This document shows positions 17,353-26,005 of a stretch of 64,000 nucleotides of DNA, piece after piece. Both the position numbers and the translations under genes were made by a program. Each line of letters starts with the position of its first letter. The stretch's first letter is position 1. Source of the stretch: Xinfangfangia pollutisoli (GTDB lineage: Bacteria; Pseudomonadota; Alphaproteobacteria; Rhodobacterales; Rhodobacteraceae); assembly GCF_020179405.1 (NCBI RefSeq), contig NZ_JAICBZ010000001.1:62001-126000 (forward strand), written 5' to 3'. The notes under the pieces are model-generated. The model ran no database searches. It worked only from the letters and a program-made list of their open reading frames with translations, and was not told where the DNA came from.

Positions 17353-19836
17353 CTACAGCCGCACCCCGCGCAGCCGCAGCGCATTGCCGATCACCGAGAC
17401 CGAACTCAGGCTCATCGCCGCGGCCGCCACGATGGGCGACAGCAGAATGCCGAAGACCGGGTACAGGATGCCCGCGGCAAGGGGCACGCCGGCCGCGTTG
17501 TAGATGAAGGCGAAGAACAGGTTCTGCCGGATGTTCGCCATCGTCGCCCGGGCCAGATGGCGGGCCCGCAGGATGCCGGTCAGATCGCCCTTGACCAGCG
17601 TCACCCCCGCACTTTCCACCGCCACATCGGCGCCGGTGCCCATGGCGATGCCCACATCGGCCGCGGCCAGCGCCGGGGCGTCGTTCACCCCGTCGCCCGC
17701 CATCGCGACCGCATGGCCCTGGGCCCGCAACGCCGCGATCAGCTTGCCCTTGCCCTCGGGGCTGACACCGGCCTGCACCTGATCCAGCCCCAGGCTGCGC
17801 GCCACCGCCTGCGCCGTCGCCTCGGCATCGCCCGTGGCCATCACGATGCGGATGCCGTCGGCCTGCAGACCGCGGATCGCCTCGGCCGTGCTGTCCTTGA
17901 TCCGGTCGGCCACGGCCACCAGCCCGGCCGCGGCGCCATCGACCGCCAGGAACATCGCCGTGCGGCCCTGCGCCTGCAAGGCACCCGCCCGCGCCGCCAG
18001 ATCGCCCGGATCGACGCCCTGATCCGCCATCAGCGCCGCATTGCCAAGCGCCACGCGCTGGCCGCCCACGCGCCCCGTCACGCCCTTGCCGGTGACGGCG
18101 GCGAAATCCTGCGCCTCAGGCACCGCAATCCCGCGCGCCTCGGCCCCCTTCACGATCGCCTCGGCCAGGGGGTGTTCCGAGCCGCGCTCCAGCGCCGCGG
18201 CCAGGGCCAGAACCCGGTCCTCGGTCAGGCTGCCCGCCACCACTTCGGTCAGCGAGGGCCGGCCCTCGGTCAGCGTGCCGGTCTTGTCGACGACCAGGAC
18301 ATCGACCTTGGCCAGCCGCTCCAGCGCTTCGGCATCGCGGATCAGCACGCCGGCCTGCGCCCCGCGCCCGGTGGCAACCATAATCGACATCGGCGTCGCC
18401 AGACCCAGCGCGCAGGGGCAGGCGATGATCAACACGCTGACCGCCGCGACAAAGGCATAGGACAGCGCCGGGCTGGGCCCGAACAGCGCCCAGGCGGCAA
18501 AGGCCAGCACCGCGACCGCCACCACCGCCGGCACGAACCAGCCCGCCACCCGGTCGGCCAGCGCCTGGATCGGCGCGCGCGACCGCTGCGCCTGCGCCAC
18601 CAGCGCCACGATCCGCGCCAGCACCGTCTCGGCGCCCACCCGCTCGGCCCGCATCACGAAACTGCCGCTGCGGTTCAGCGTGCCGCCCGTCACCGCATCG
18701 CCCGCGGCCTTTTCCACCGGCAGCGGCTCTCCGGTAACCAGGCTTTCATCCACGGCCGAGCGGCCTTCGGTCACCGTGCCATCGACCGGCACCGCCTCGC
18801 CCGGGCGCACCCGCAGCAGATCGCCCGCCCGAACCTGATCCAGCGGCACATCGGTTTCCTGCCCGTCGCTCAGCCGCCGCGCGGTCTTGGGCGCCAGATC
18901 CATCAGCGCCCGGATCGCATCGCCCGTGCGTTCACGCGCCGCCAGTTCCATGACCTGTCCGACCAGCACCAGGATCAGGATCACCGCCGTCGCCTCGAAA
19001 TAGACCGGCACGCTGCCGCCATGCCGCATCGCATGCGGGAACAGATCCGGCGCCAGCAGCGCCACGACCGAGAACAGCCAGGCCGCCCCGGTTCCCAGCG
19101 CGATCAGCGTCCACATATTGGGCGCGCGGTTGGTGATCGAGGCCCAGCCGCGGCGGAAGAACATCCGGCACAGCACCAGCACGCCCGTCGCCAGCACGGC
19201 CTGGGTCCACAGGAACAGCGTCCCGCCCATCCAGTCGCGGAACGGCAGGCCGACGTGATCGCCCATCTCCAGCGCGAAGACCACCGCCGCCATCGGCGCG
19301 CCGATCCACAACCGCCGGCGCAGATCGGCCAGTTCCGGGTTGGGCCCGGCCTCGGCCGAGGGCATCATCGGCTCCAGCGCCATGCCGCAGATCGGGCAAT
19401 CGCCGGGCCCGTCCTGCACGATCTCGGGATGCATCGGGCAGGTCCATGTGCTGCCCATCGGTGCGGCGGGCGCGGGCCGGTCGCCCAGATAGGTCTGGGG
19501 CGCGGCTTCGAATTTCGTCTGGCAGCCGGCCGAGCAGAAATAGAAGCGCTGCCCCTCGTGCTTGGCCATATGCGCGGCCGAGGCGCGGTCGACCGTCATC
19601 CCGCAGACCGGATCCGTCGCGGTCAGGTAGCTGTCGGGATCGGCGGCGAACTTGTCGCGGCAGCCGGCCGAGCAGAAATGAAAGACCCGCCCGGCATGGT
19701 CCAGCATCGGTTTGCCCTTGGCGGGATCGACGGTCATCCCGCAGACCGGATCACGGATCACCGCGGGCGGCGCGTCACCATGGGCATGGGCGGAATGGGC
19801 AGGGGCGGAATGGGTGTGGGTCGGGGTGTCGGTCAT
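17353..19836 (-). CDS. copA: Copper-translocating P1B-type ATPase with N-terminal YHS domains
   Basis: 827 residues, starting [20 protein letters not shown] at 19836 with an AGGAGG site. A His-rich N-terminus is followed by two YHS domains (DPVCGMTVD at about 29 and 75, each with FCSAGC) and a heavy-metal-binding segment (TCPMHPEI...[12 protein letters not shown], about 132-157). There is no HMA (GMTCxxC) domain. The P1B core has the membrane metal site Cys473-Pro-Cys475, phosphorylated Asp517 in DKTGT, the [10 protein letters not shown] nucleotide site and the [10 protein letters not shown] hinge. It exports Cu(I) from the cytoplasm. It is divergent from cueR behind a MerR-type promoter. Silver is an alternative cargo. 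Confidence 0.95.
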   Translation of the reverse strand: MTDTPTHTHSAPAHSAHAHGDAPPAVIRDPVCGMTVDPAKGKPMLDHAGRVFHFCSAGCRDKFAADPDSYLTATDPVCGMTVDRASAAHMAKHEGQRFYFCSAGCQTKFEAAPQTYLGDRPAPAAPMGSTWTCPMHPEIVQDGPGDCPICGMALEPMMPSAEAGPNPELADLRRRLWIGAPMAAVVFALEMGDHVGLPFRDWMGGTLFLWTQAVLATGVLVLCRMFFRRGWASITNRAPNMWTLIALGTGAAWLFSVVALLAPDLFPHAMRHGGSVPVYFEATAVILILVLVGQVMELAARERTGDAIRALMDLAPKTARRLSDGQETDVPLDQVRAGDLLRVRPGEAVPVDGTVTEGRSAVDESLVTGEPLPVEKAAGDAVTGGTLNRSGSFVMRAERVGAETVLARIVALVAQAQRSRAPIQALADRVAGWFVPAVVAVAVLAFAAWALFGPSPALSYAFVAAVSVLIIACPCALGLATPMSIMVATGRGAQAGVLIRDAEALERLAKVDVLVVDKTGTLTEGRPSLTEVVAGSLTEDRVLALAAALERGSEHPLAEAIVKGAEARGIAVPEAQDFAAVTGKGVTGRVGGQRVALGNAALMADQGVDPGDLAARAGALQAQGRTAMFLAVDGAAAGLVAVADRIKDSTAEAIRGLQADGIRIVMATGDAEATAQAVARSLGLDQVQAGVSPEGKGKLIAALRAQGHAVAMAGDGVNDAPALAAADVGIAMGTGADVAVESAGVTLVKGDLTGILRARHLARATMANIRQNLFFAFIYNAAGVPLAAGILYPVFGILLSPIVAAAAMSLSSVSVIGNALRLRGVRL

Positions 19837-19873
19837 GGGAACCTCCTGAAGCCGGCAGGTCGTGTCGACACCC

Positions 19874-19904
19874 CATGTAGTCCTTCCAGTCACTGGAAGG
19901 TCAA
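19874..19904 (-). promoter_or_regulatory. CueR-type promoter of the copper ATPase, 19-bp spacer
   Basis: On the minus strand TTGACC (19899-19904) and TACATG (19874-19879) are separated by exactly 19 bp. The spacer carries the CueR dyad CTTCCAGTGACTGGAAG. The overlong spacer is the hallmark of MerR-family-activated promoters, where the metal-bound regulator twists the DNA. It should give copper-induced transcription of the ATPase. Confidence 0.85.
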
Positions 19905-19918
19905 GGGCCAAAACGCCC

Positions 19919-19949
19919 TTGACCTTCCCGACGTGGGAACCTTTATCTG
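19919..19949 (+). promoter_or_regulatory. CueR-type promoter of cueR and the oxidase genes, 19-bp spacer
   Basis: TTGACC (19919-19924) and TATCTG (19944-19949) are separated by 19 bp, with the dyad TTCCCGACGTGGGAA in the spacer. It faces cueR, so cueR and probably the small secreted protein and multicopper oxidase downstream are also copper-induced. A 14-bp gap separates it from the opposing promoter. Confidence 0.8.
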
Positions 19950-19971
19950 CAGCCAGCACACGGAGGCCGCG

Positions 19972-20415
19972 ATGAACATCAAGGATGCCGCAACGCTCAG
20001 CGGCCTGCCCGCCAAGACGATCCGCTATTACGAGGAAATCGGCCTGTTGCGCCCGGCGCGCGGCGCCAATGGCTATCGCAGCTTTGGCGAGCGCGAGGCG
20101 GCGAAGCTGGTCTTCCTGGCCCGCGCCCGGGGCCTGGGCTTCAGCATCGAGGATTGCCGGTCGCTTCTGTCGCTGTACGAAGACCGCAGCCGCGCCAGCG
20201 CCGATGTGCGCGCGCTGGCCGAAGAGCGGCTGGTGGAAATCGACCGCAAGATCCAGGAACTTCAGGGCCTGCGCGCCACGCTGTCGACGCTGGTGCAGCG
20301 CTGCCATGGCGACGACCGGCCGGATTGCCCGATCCTCGAAGATCTGGCCGGCCGTCCTGCGGCAGATGCGCCGGTCACGGCAAGGTCAGATGACAGCGCG
20401 GCGGCCGCGCGCTAA
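19972..20415 (+). CDS. cueR: CueR-type MerR-family copper-responsive regulator
   Basis: 147 residues from [20 protein letters not shown], preceded by CGGAGG. The MerR helix-turn-helix is residues 1-40 ([16 protein letters not shown]), followed by the long dimerisation helix. The metal-binding loop has Cys111 and Cys119 ([12 protein letters not shown]), the two-cysteine arrangement of CueR/HmrR, which bind Cu(I), Ag(I) or Au(I). It lies between two 19-bp-spacer promoters and is expected to activate both. The C-terminal tail after the loop is Ala-rich and longer than in E. coli CueR (135 aa). Confidence 0.94.
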   Translation: MNIKDAATLSGLPAKTIRYYEEIGLLRPARGANGYRSFGEREAAKLVFLARARGLGFSIEDCRSLLSLYEDRSRASADVRALAEERLVEIDRKIQELQGLRATLSTLVQRCHGDDRPDCPILEDLAGRPAADAPVTARSDDSAAAAR

Positions 20416-20424
20416 TCTGCCACC

Positions 20425-20757
20425 ATGCCGTCTTTCGCAGCCCTTTTCCGCCTGCTGCTTCTGGGCCTCTTGATCCTGGGCCTGGCCCTGCCCGCCATGG
20501 CCGCCACCCCGGATCGGCCGGCGCCGGTCGCGCTTCACGCCTGCCCCGACGCCCCCGCCGCCGAAGACCTGGCAGGCGCGGCCCCCGCGGCGCCCAAGGA
20601 AAACTGCCGCCAGCATTGCCTGGCCACAACGCTTCTGCCCGCGGCCGTCGCCCCGGCGATGGCCTGGGGCAAGGCCACCCCGCTGCAGCCGCTGCCCCTG
20701 GTCGAAGCCGCGCCCTCGCTGTCGCCGCAGCCCGAAGGCCACCCTCCCCGCCTGTGA
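20425..20757 (+). CDS. Small secreted Cys/His-containing protein of the copper cluster
   Basis: 110 residues. A clear Sec signal peptide (LLLLGLLILGLALPAMA, cleavage near residue 26) is followed by a short mature part rich in Ala and Pro. Its potential metal ligands are HACPD and CRQHC. It starts 10 bases after the cueR stop and precedes the multicopper oxidase, all in one direction. I do not recognise a named family; position and the Cys-x-x-His-Cys group suggest a periplasmic copper-binding or copper-handling role, which is inference. Confidence 0.7.
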   Translation: MPSFAALFRLLLLGLLILGLALPAMAATPDRPAPVALHACPDAPAAEDLAGAAPAAPKENCRQHCLATTLLPAAVAPAMAWGKATPLQPLPLVEAAPSLSPQPEGHPPRL

Positions 20758-20800
20758 TCCCCGGACCGAGCCGTCTTTCGCGTTTTTCCCGGAGATCATC

Positions 20801-22264
20801 ATGACCCACCTGTCTCGCCGCGGCTTTCTGGCCGCCTCTGCGGCAATGGCCGCATCCCTGACCCTGCCCGCCCGCGCCCGCGCCGCGTCCGAGGCCCTGA
20901 CGCTTGACGCCACGACCCGCGTCATCGAGGTGCAGGGCCGCGCCGCAACCGTTCTGGGCCTGGTCGATGCCCAGGGCCGCCCCGGCCTGATCCTGCCGCC
21001 CGGCCAGCGCTTCCGCACCGATCTGACCAACCGGCTCGACATCGAGACGATCGTCCACTGGCACGGCCAGATCCCGCCCAATGCGCAGGACGGCGTGCCC
21101 AACACCAACCCGATGCTGAAGCCGGGCGAAACCCGCGCCTATGACTATGCCCCCCGCCCCGGCACCTACTGGATGCACAGCCATCTGCCCGAACAGGAAA
21201 TCGGCATGCTGGCCGCGCCGCTGATCGTGCTGCGCCCCGACGAGGCCGCCGCCGACCGGCAGGATGTGGTCATGCTGCTGCACGATTTTTCCTTCCGCAG
21301 CCCGCAAGAGGTTCTGGCCGAAGTCGCCGGCGGCATGGCGATGGACCATTCCAGCATGGACCATTCCGCCATGCCGATGCCCGGAATGGGCGGAATGGAC
21401 ATGGGCGGGATGGATATGGGCGGCATGCACGACATGTCGGGCATGGCGATGGACCTGAACGATTTCGATTTCGACGCCTATCTTGCCAATGACCGCACGC
21501 TGGACGACCCCGACGTCGTGGCGGTCGACGCTGGCGGCCGGGTCCGGCTGCGGGTGATCAACGGCGCCGCGATGACCGCCTTCTGGATCGACCTTGGACC
21601 CGTCACCGGCCGGCTGGTCGCCGTCGATGGCGAGAAGGTGCAGCCCGTCGAAGCCAGCCGCTTCCCCGCCGCCCCCGCCCAGCGGCTGGAGATCGAGATC
21701 GACCTGCCCGCCGATGGCGCGGCCCTGCCGGTTCTGGCCCTGCGCGAAGGCGCGCGCGAGCGCACCGGGATCGTGCTGGCGCCGAAAGGCGCCCAGGTGC
21801 CGAGGCTGTCGGGCCTGTCCGAGGCCGATCACCCGCCCGTCTCCGGCGATCTGACGCTGGAACTGGCGCTGCGCGCCGCCTCGCCTTTGGCCAAGCGGCC
21901 GGCCGATGTCAGCCGGATGGTGATGCTGGGCGGCAGCATGCAGCCCTATCTCTGGACGATCGACGGGCGCGGCTGGGACGATCGCAGCCCGATCCCGGCC
22001 AGAACCGGCCAGCGGGTCGAGCTGATGTTCCACAACATGTCGATGATGGCCCATCCGATGCATCTGCACGGCCATGTGTTCCAGGTGGTCGAGCTGAACG
22101 GCAAGCGCTTTGCCGGGGCGTTGCGCGATACGGTGCATGTGCCGGCCATGGGCAGCGCCACCATCGCCTTCGATGCCGGCGAGCCCGCGCCCTGGATGCT
22201 GCATTGCCACCATATGGGCCATCTGGCGACGGGAATGATGACCGAATTCACCGTCTCGGCCTAA
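20801..22264 (+). CDS. Multicopper oxidase, copper-resistance type
   Basis: 487 residues with a twin-arginine signal (SRRGFLAASAAMAASLTL, cleavage near 28), so it is exported folded by Tat. The copper ligands are visible: His86-Trp-His88 (HWHG), HSHLPEQ, HPMHLHGHVF and HCHHMGHLATGM with the type-1 Cys replaced into HCH and an axial Met. A Met-rich segment around residues 180-220 (repeats of MDMGGM and HSSMDHS) is typical of CopA/CueO-like oxidases and binds excess Cu(I). It oxidises Cu(I) to the less permeable Cu(II) in the periplasm. Expression is probably from the CueR promoter at 19919. It ends convergently with the Lrp gene. Confidence 0.93.
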   Translation: MTHLSRRGFLAASAAMAASLTLPARARAASEALTLDATTRVIEVQGRAATVLGLVDAQGRPGLILPPGQRFRTDLTNRLDIETIVHWHGQIPPNAQDGVPNTNPMLKPGETRAYDYAPRPGTYWMHSHLPEQEIGMLAAPLIVLRPDEAAADRQDVVMLLHDFSFRSPQEVLAEVAGGMAMDHSSMDHSAMPMPGMGGMDMGGMDMGGMHDMSGMAMDLNDFDFDAYLANDRTLDDPDVVAVDAGGRVRLRVINGAAMTAFWIDLGPVTGRLVAVDGEKVQPVEASRFPAAPAQRLEIEIDLPADGAALPVLALREGARERTGIVLAPKGAQVPRLSGLSEADHPPVSGDLTLELALRAASPLAKRPADVSRMVMLGGSMQPYLWTIDGRGWDDRSPIPARTGQRVELMFHNMSMMAHPMHLHGHVFQVVELNGKRFAGALRDTVHVPAMGSATIAFDAGEPAPWMLHCHHMGHLATGMMTEFTVSA

Positions 22265-22292
22265 GCCGCCCTGCCTTACCCTGCCCTGCCGG

Positions 22293-22760
22293 TCAGATCG
22301 CCTCGATCGGCAGGGCGAAGCCCGCCTTGACGCGGTCGATGACGACCATGGTCTTGAAGCCCTTGATATCGCGGTTCTCATAGAAGAACCGCCGGGTGAA
22401 CTGTTCGAAATCCTCCATATCGCGCGAGGTGACGACCAGCAGGAAATCGGCGTCGCCGGTGACGTAATAGCCGGTCATGATCTCGGGCGTCTTGCGGATC
22501 GCCGCCTTGAAACGGTCGATGATGTCGGTGCGTTCGCGCTCCAGCGACACTTGCACCAGCGTCGTCAGCCCCCGCCCCACCGCGCGCGGCGCCACGATGG
22601 CCACGTCGCCCTCGATCACCTTCGCCTCGCGCAGCCGCTTCATCCGGCGCTGGCAGGCAGTGGCCGACAGGCCCGCGATCTCGGCCAGCTGGTCGCTGGT
22701 CAGCCGGTTGTTCTGCTGCACCGCGCGCAACAGGCGCCGGTCGATCTCATCAAGCTGCAT
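22293..22760 (-). CDS. Lrp/AsnC-family transcriptional regulator
   Basis: 155 residues starting MQLDEIDRRLLRAVQQNNRL. The AsnC-type helix-turn-helix is LTSDQLAEIAGLSATACQRR. The C-terminal RAM ligand domain includes TGYYVTGDADFLLVVTSRDM. Members sense amino acids or related amines and act as octameric regulators. It is divergent from the aminotransferase gene at 22905, with a 144-bp shared control region, and most likely regulates that gene and the aldehyde dehydrogenase. Confidence 0.92.
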   Translation of the reverse strand: MQLDEIDRRLLRAVQQNNRLTSDQLAEIAGLSATACQRRMKRLREAKVIEGDVAIVAPRAVGRGLTTLVQVSLERERTDIIDRFKAAIRKTPEIMTGYYVTGDADFLLVVTSRDMEDFEQFTRRFFYENRDIKGFKTMVVIDRVKAGFALPIEAI

Positions 22761-22904
22761 GCAGGATTTCCTCGCGCTACATCCTCACAACGCAGTAATT
22801 CTTCGTCCTGCGCCCCGCAAGCGCCGTATTTCCCGCACCGTCCCGGCTATCCTGCCGGCAATCGGGCCCCACCGCGTCGGCCCGCCCCCGGATGAGGACA
22901 AGCC

Positions 22905-24308
22905 ATGACCCGCAGCATCGCCGAGATCGCCGAACTTGACCGCCGCAGCACGCTTCACCCCTTCACCCAGCTGAAGGATTTCGCCACCGGCAAGGCGGGC
23001 GACCCGGTCATCGTCACCGGCGGCAAGGGCATCCGCATCGAGGATGCGCAGGGCAATACGCTGATCGACGGGTTTTCGGGCCTCTATTGCGTGAACATCG
23101 GCTACGGCCGCGACGAAGTGGCCAAGGCGATTGCCGACCAGGCGCATAAGCTGGCCTATTACCATTCCTACGCCGCCCATACGACCGAGGCGCTGGCGGT
23201 GCTGTCCGACCGGCTGGTGCGCATGGCGCCCGGTCGGATGAGCAAGGTCTTCTACGGCATGTCCGGCTCGGACGCGAACGAGACCCAGGCGAAACTTGTC
23301 TGGTATTACAACAACCTGCGCGGCAAGCCGCGGAAGAAGAAGATCATCTCGCGTGAGCGGGGCTATCACGGCTGCACGGTCATCTCGGGCTCGATGACGG
23401 GGATGAGCTTCTATCACGACCATATGGATCTGCCGCTGGACCTGATCCGCCACACCGGCGTGCCGCATCACTATTGGGGCGCCGTGCCGGGCGAAACCGA
23501 GGAACAGTTCTCGGCCCGCCGCGCGCAAGAGCTGGAACAGCTGATCCTGCGCGAAGATCCCGACACCGTCGGCGCCTTCATCGCCGAGCCGGTTCTGGGC
23601 ACGGGCGGGATCACCCCGCCGCCGGCCGGCTATTGGCCCGCGATCCAGGCGGTGCTGCGCAAATATGACATCCTGCTGATCGCGGATGAGGTCATCACCG
23701 GCTTCGGCCGCACCGGCGCGATGTTCGGCTGCGACACCTACGGGATCGAGCCGGATCTGATCACCGTCGCCAAGGGCCTGACCTCGGCCTATGTGCCGCT
23801 CTCGGCCGCGATCGTGGGCGAGAAGGTCTATCAGGTGATCGAAGAGGCGGCCGACCGGGTCGGCGCCTTCTCGCATGGCTATACCTATTCGGGCCATCCG
23901 ATCGGGGTTGCCTGCGCCAATGCGGTTCTGGATATCGTCGAGCGCGAGGATCTGCCCGGCAATGCCAGGGCGACCGGCGCCTATTTCCAGGATCGGATGC
24001 GGCAGACCTTTGCCCAGCTGCCGATCGTCGGCGAAGTGCGGGGCGTGGGGCTGATGGCGGCGGTGGAATTCGTGGCCGACCGCGACCAGAAGACCCGGTT
24101 CGAAGCCGCGCAGAAGGTGGGCTACCGGGTCTCGGCCGCGGCGCGGGCGCGCGGGCTGATCGCGCGGGCCATGCCGCATGGCGATATCCTGGGCTTCGCG
24201 CCGCCCCTGATCACCACCCGCGACGAGGTGGACCAGATCGTCGGCATCGCCGAGGCCGCGGTGCGCCAGGTGATGGACGACCTGGCCCGCGACAAGGCGC
24301 TTGCCTGA
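22905..24308 (+). CDS. Class III PLP-dependent aminotransferase (omega-amine:pyruvate type)
   Basis: 467 residues. Fold type I aminotransferase; the Schiff-base Lys290 is in TVAKGLTSAY and the Asp of IADEVITGFGR pairs with the PLP ring nitrogen. GSDANETQAKLVWYYNNLRG and GYHGCTVISGSMTG are class III signatures. It transfers an amino group from an omega-amine such as putrescine, a beta-amino acid or taurine to pyruvate or a similar acceptor, producing an aldehyde. The aldehyde dehydrogenase 134 bp downstream would then oxidise that aldehyde to the acid. The divergent Lrp regulator fits amino-donor sensing. The exact amine is unknown. Confidence 0.93.
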   Translation: MTRSIAEIAELDRRSTLHPFTQLKDFATGKAGDPVIVTGGKGIRIEDAQGNTLIDGFSGLYCVNIGYGRDEVAKAIADQAHKLAYYHSYAAHTTEALAVLSDRLVRMAPGRMSKVFYGMSGSDANETQAKLVWYYNNLRGKPRKKKIISRERGYHGCTVISGSMTGMSFYHDHMDLPLDLIRHTGVPHHYWGAVPGETEEQFSARRAQELEQLILREDPDTVGAFIAEPVLGTGGITPPPAGYWPAIQAVLRKYDILLIADEVITGFGRTGAMFGCDTYGIEPDLITVAKGLTSAYVPLSAAIVGEKVYQVIEEAADRVGAFSHGYTYSGHPIGVACANAVLDIVEREDLPGNARATGAYFQDRMRQTFAQLPIVGEVRGVGLMAAVEFVADRDQKTRFEAAQKVGYRVSAAARARGLIARAMPHGDILGFAPPLITTRDEVDQIVGIAEAAVRQVMDDLARDKALA

Positions 24309-24379
24309 CCGCCCTTGCCTGAAGGCGCGCGGCGGCCCGCCCGCCGCCGCCTGATATTTCGCCTCTGACCCGTCCCAGC

Positions 24380-24399
24380 CCGGCGCGCCCGCGCGCCGG
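24380..24399 (+). other. GC stem-loop between aminotransferase and dehydrogenase genes
   Basis: CCGGCGCG and CGCGCCGG form an 8-bp stem with a 4-base loop in the 134-bp gap. A second GC-rich dyad (around 24325-24350) precedes it. No T-run. Likely an RNA-processing or stabilising element; no coding sequence is supported in the gap. Confidence 0.35.
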
Positions 24400-24442
24400 C
24401 TGCGCTGCTGCGCGCGCACCCCCTTGCAAGGACCGACCCGAC

Positions 24443-25846
24443 ATGACCGTTCCCGGCCTCCGGCCCGTTCCGGGCGAGATCGCCGTTCTGAACCCCTATG
24501 ATGGCCGCCTGCTGGCGCGCCTGCCCGAAACCCCTGCCGCCGATGTCGCGCGGCTGCTGGACCGCGCCCGGCAGGGGGCCGCCGCCGCGCGGGCCCTGCC
24601 CCGCCATCGCCGGGCCGAGATCCTGGACCGGGCCGCCGCGCAGATCGGCTCCGAGGCCGACGCCTTCGCCCGCCGCATCACCGCCGAAGCCGGCAAGACC
24701 CTGCGCCAGGCCCGCAAGGAAGTGGCGCGCTGCATCAACACCCTGACGCTGGCCGCGGGCGAAGCCCGGCGCGGCGGCGGCGAGGTGCTGCCCTTCGATG
24801 CCCAGCCCGGATCTGAAGGCCGGATGGGCTGGTTCACCCGCGAACCGCTGGGCATTCTGGTCGCGATCACCCCCTATAACGACCCGCTGAACCTGGTCGC
24901 GCACAAGCTGGGCCCGGCCATCGCCACCGGCAATGCGGTGATCCTGAAACCGTCCGAGCTGGCGCCGCTGTCGGCGCTGGCGCTGGTTGAGACGCTGGTC
25001 GCCGCGGGCCTGCCCGAGACGGTCATCACCCCCGCTTTGGGCGGCGCCGATCTGGGTGCGGCCCTGGTCGCGGCGCGCGAGGTGCGGATGGTGTCCTTCA
25101 CCGGCGGCTTCCGCACCGGCGAGGCCATTGCGCGGCAGGCCGGGCTGAAGCGGCTGGCGATGGATCTGGGCGGCAATGCGCCGGTCATCGTGATGGCCGA
25201 TGCCGATCTGGACAAGGCCGTCGCCGCCTGCCTGTCGGGCGCCTTCTGGGCGGCGGGGCAGAATTGCGTCGGCACCCAGCGCATCCTGGTCGAGGCGCCG
25301 CTCTGGCCCGCCTTCCGCAAGGCCTTTGCCGAAGGCGCGGCGGCGCTGTCCTGCGGCGATCCCGCGCTTGAAACCACCGATCTGGGCCCGATGATCACCG
25401 AAGCCGCCGCCGCGCGGGCCGAGGCGCTGGTGGCGCAGGCCGTGGCCGCGGGGGCCAAGCTGCTGGCGGGCGGCCGGCGTCAGGGCACGCTGCTGGCGCC
25501 CACCGTGCTGGAGCAGGTACCGCAGACCTGCGCGCTGTGGCACGAGGAAATCTTCGCGCCCGTCGTGGTGCTGGAGCCGTTCGAGGGCTTTGACGCCGCC
25601 ATCGCCCGCGCCAATGCGCTGGACTATGGCCTGCATGCCGGCATCTTCACCCGCAACCTGGACTGCGCGCTTGAGGCCGCCGACCGGATCGCGGCCAGCG
25701 GGGTGATGATCAACGATTCCTCGGATTACCGGATGGATGCGATGCCCTTTGGCGGCTTCGGCTATGGCAGCATGGGCCGCGAAGGCCTGCGCTTCGCCTG
25801 CGAAGAGATGACCCAGACCAAGGTGATCTGCATCAACCGCGCCTGA
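24443..25846 (+). CDS. NAD(P)-dependent aldehyde dehydrogenase
   Basis: 467 residues from [27 protein letters not shown] precedes the ATG. The nucleophile is Cys275 (GQNCVGTQR). NAD-binding marks are [30 protein letters not shown] and SFTGGFRTG. The usual general-base Glu in the ELGG motif is replaced by Asp241 (MDLGG), a conservative change seen in some subfamilies. It probably oxidises the aldehyde made by the aminotransferase. It is co-directional with it and ends at a strong terminator (25885-25913). Confidence 0.92.
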   Translation: MTVPGLRPVPGEIAVLNPYDGRLLARLPETPAADVARLLDRARQGAAAARALPRHRRAEILDRAAAQIGSEADAFARRITAEAGKTLRQARKEVARCINTLTLAAGEARRGGGEVLPFDAQPGSEGRMGWFTREPLGILVAITPYNDPLNLVAHKLGPAIATGNAVILKPSELAPLSALALVETLVAAGLPETVITPALGGADLGAALVAAREVRMVSFTGGFRTGEAIARQAGLKRLAMDLGGNAPVIVMADADLDKAVAACLSGAFWAAGQNCVGTQRILVEAPLWPAFRKAFAEGAAALSCGDPALETTDLGPMITEAAAARAEALVAQAVAAGAKLLAGGRRQGTLLAPTVLEQVPQTCALWHEEIFAPVVVLEPFEGFDAAIARANALDYGLHAGIFTRNLDCALEAADRIAASGVMINDSSDYRMDAMPFGGFGYGSMGREGLRFACEEMTQTKVICINRA

Positions 25847-25884
25847 AACCGCGCCTGACGCGCCCCCTTTTCTCCCCCCTGGAT

Positions 25885-25913
25885 GGGCCCGCCTCCGTGC
25901 GGGCCCTTTTTTT
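25885..25913 (+). terminator. Rho-independent terminator of the aminotransferase/dehydrogenase unit
   Basis: GGGCCCGC (25885-25892) and GCGGGCCC (25899-25906) form a perfect 8-bp stem with a 6-base loop, followed by seven T (25907-25913). It is a textbook intrinsic terminator, 38 bases after the dehydrogenase stop. Confidence 0.92.
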
Positions 25914-25951
25914 GGCCGCCGCCCGGCTGCGCCCTCCGGGCGCGAAACGTG

Positions 25952-25982
25952 AAAAAGGGGCGGCAGGTTTCCCCGCCGCCCC
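25952..25982 (-). terminator. Rho-independent terminator of the second peptide ABC operon
   Basis: On the minus strand GGGGCGGC and GCCGCCCC (plus arms 25957-25964 and 25975-25982) form an 8-bp stem with a 10-base loop, followed by TTTTT. It lies 23 bases beyond the stop of the binding-protein gene and ends the operon that begins at 33075. Confidence 0.88.
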
Positions 25983-26005
25983 TGTGTCTTTCCGATGGCC
26001 CGGCC

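Noticed and set aside
17557-20415. Very long plus-strand open frame opposite the copper ATPase
   Set aside because: It is an antisense shadow of the ATPase (Arg/His/Gln/Gly-rich, no family marks). Only its last 148 codons, in the same frame, are the real cueR gene.
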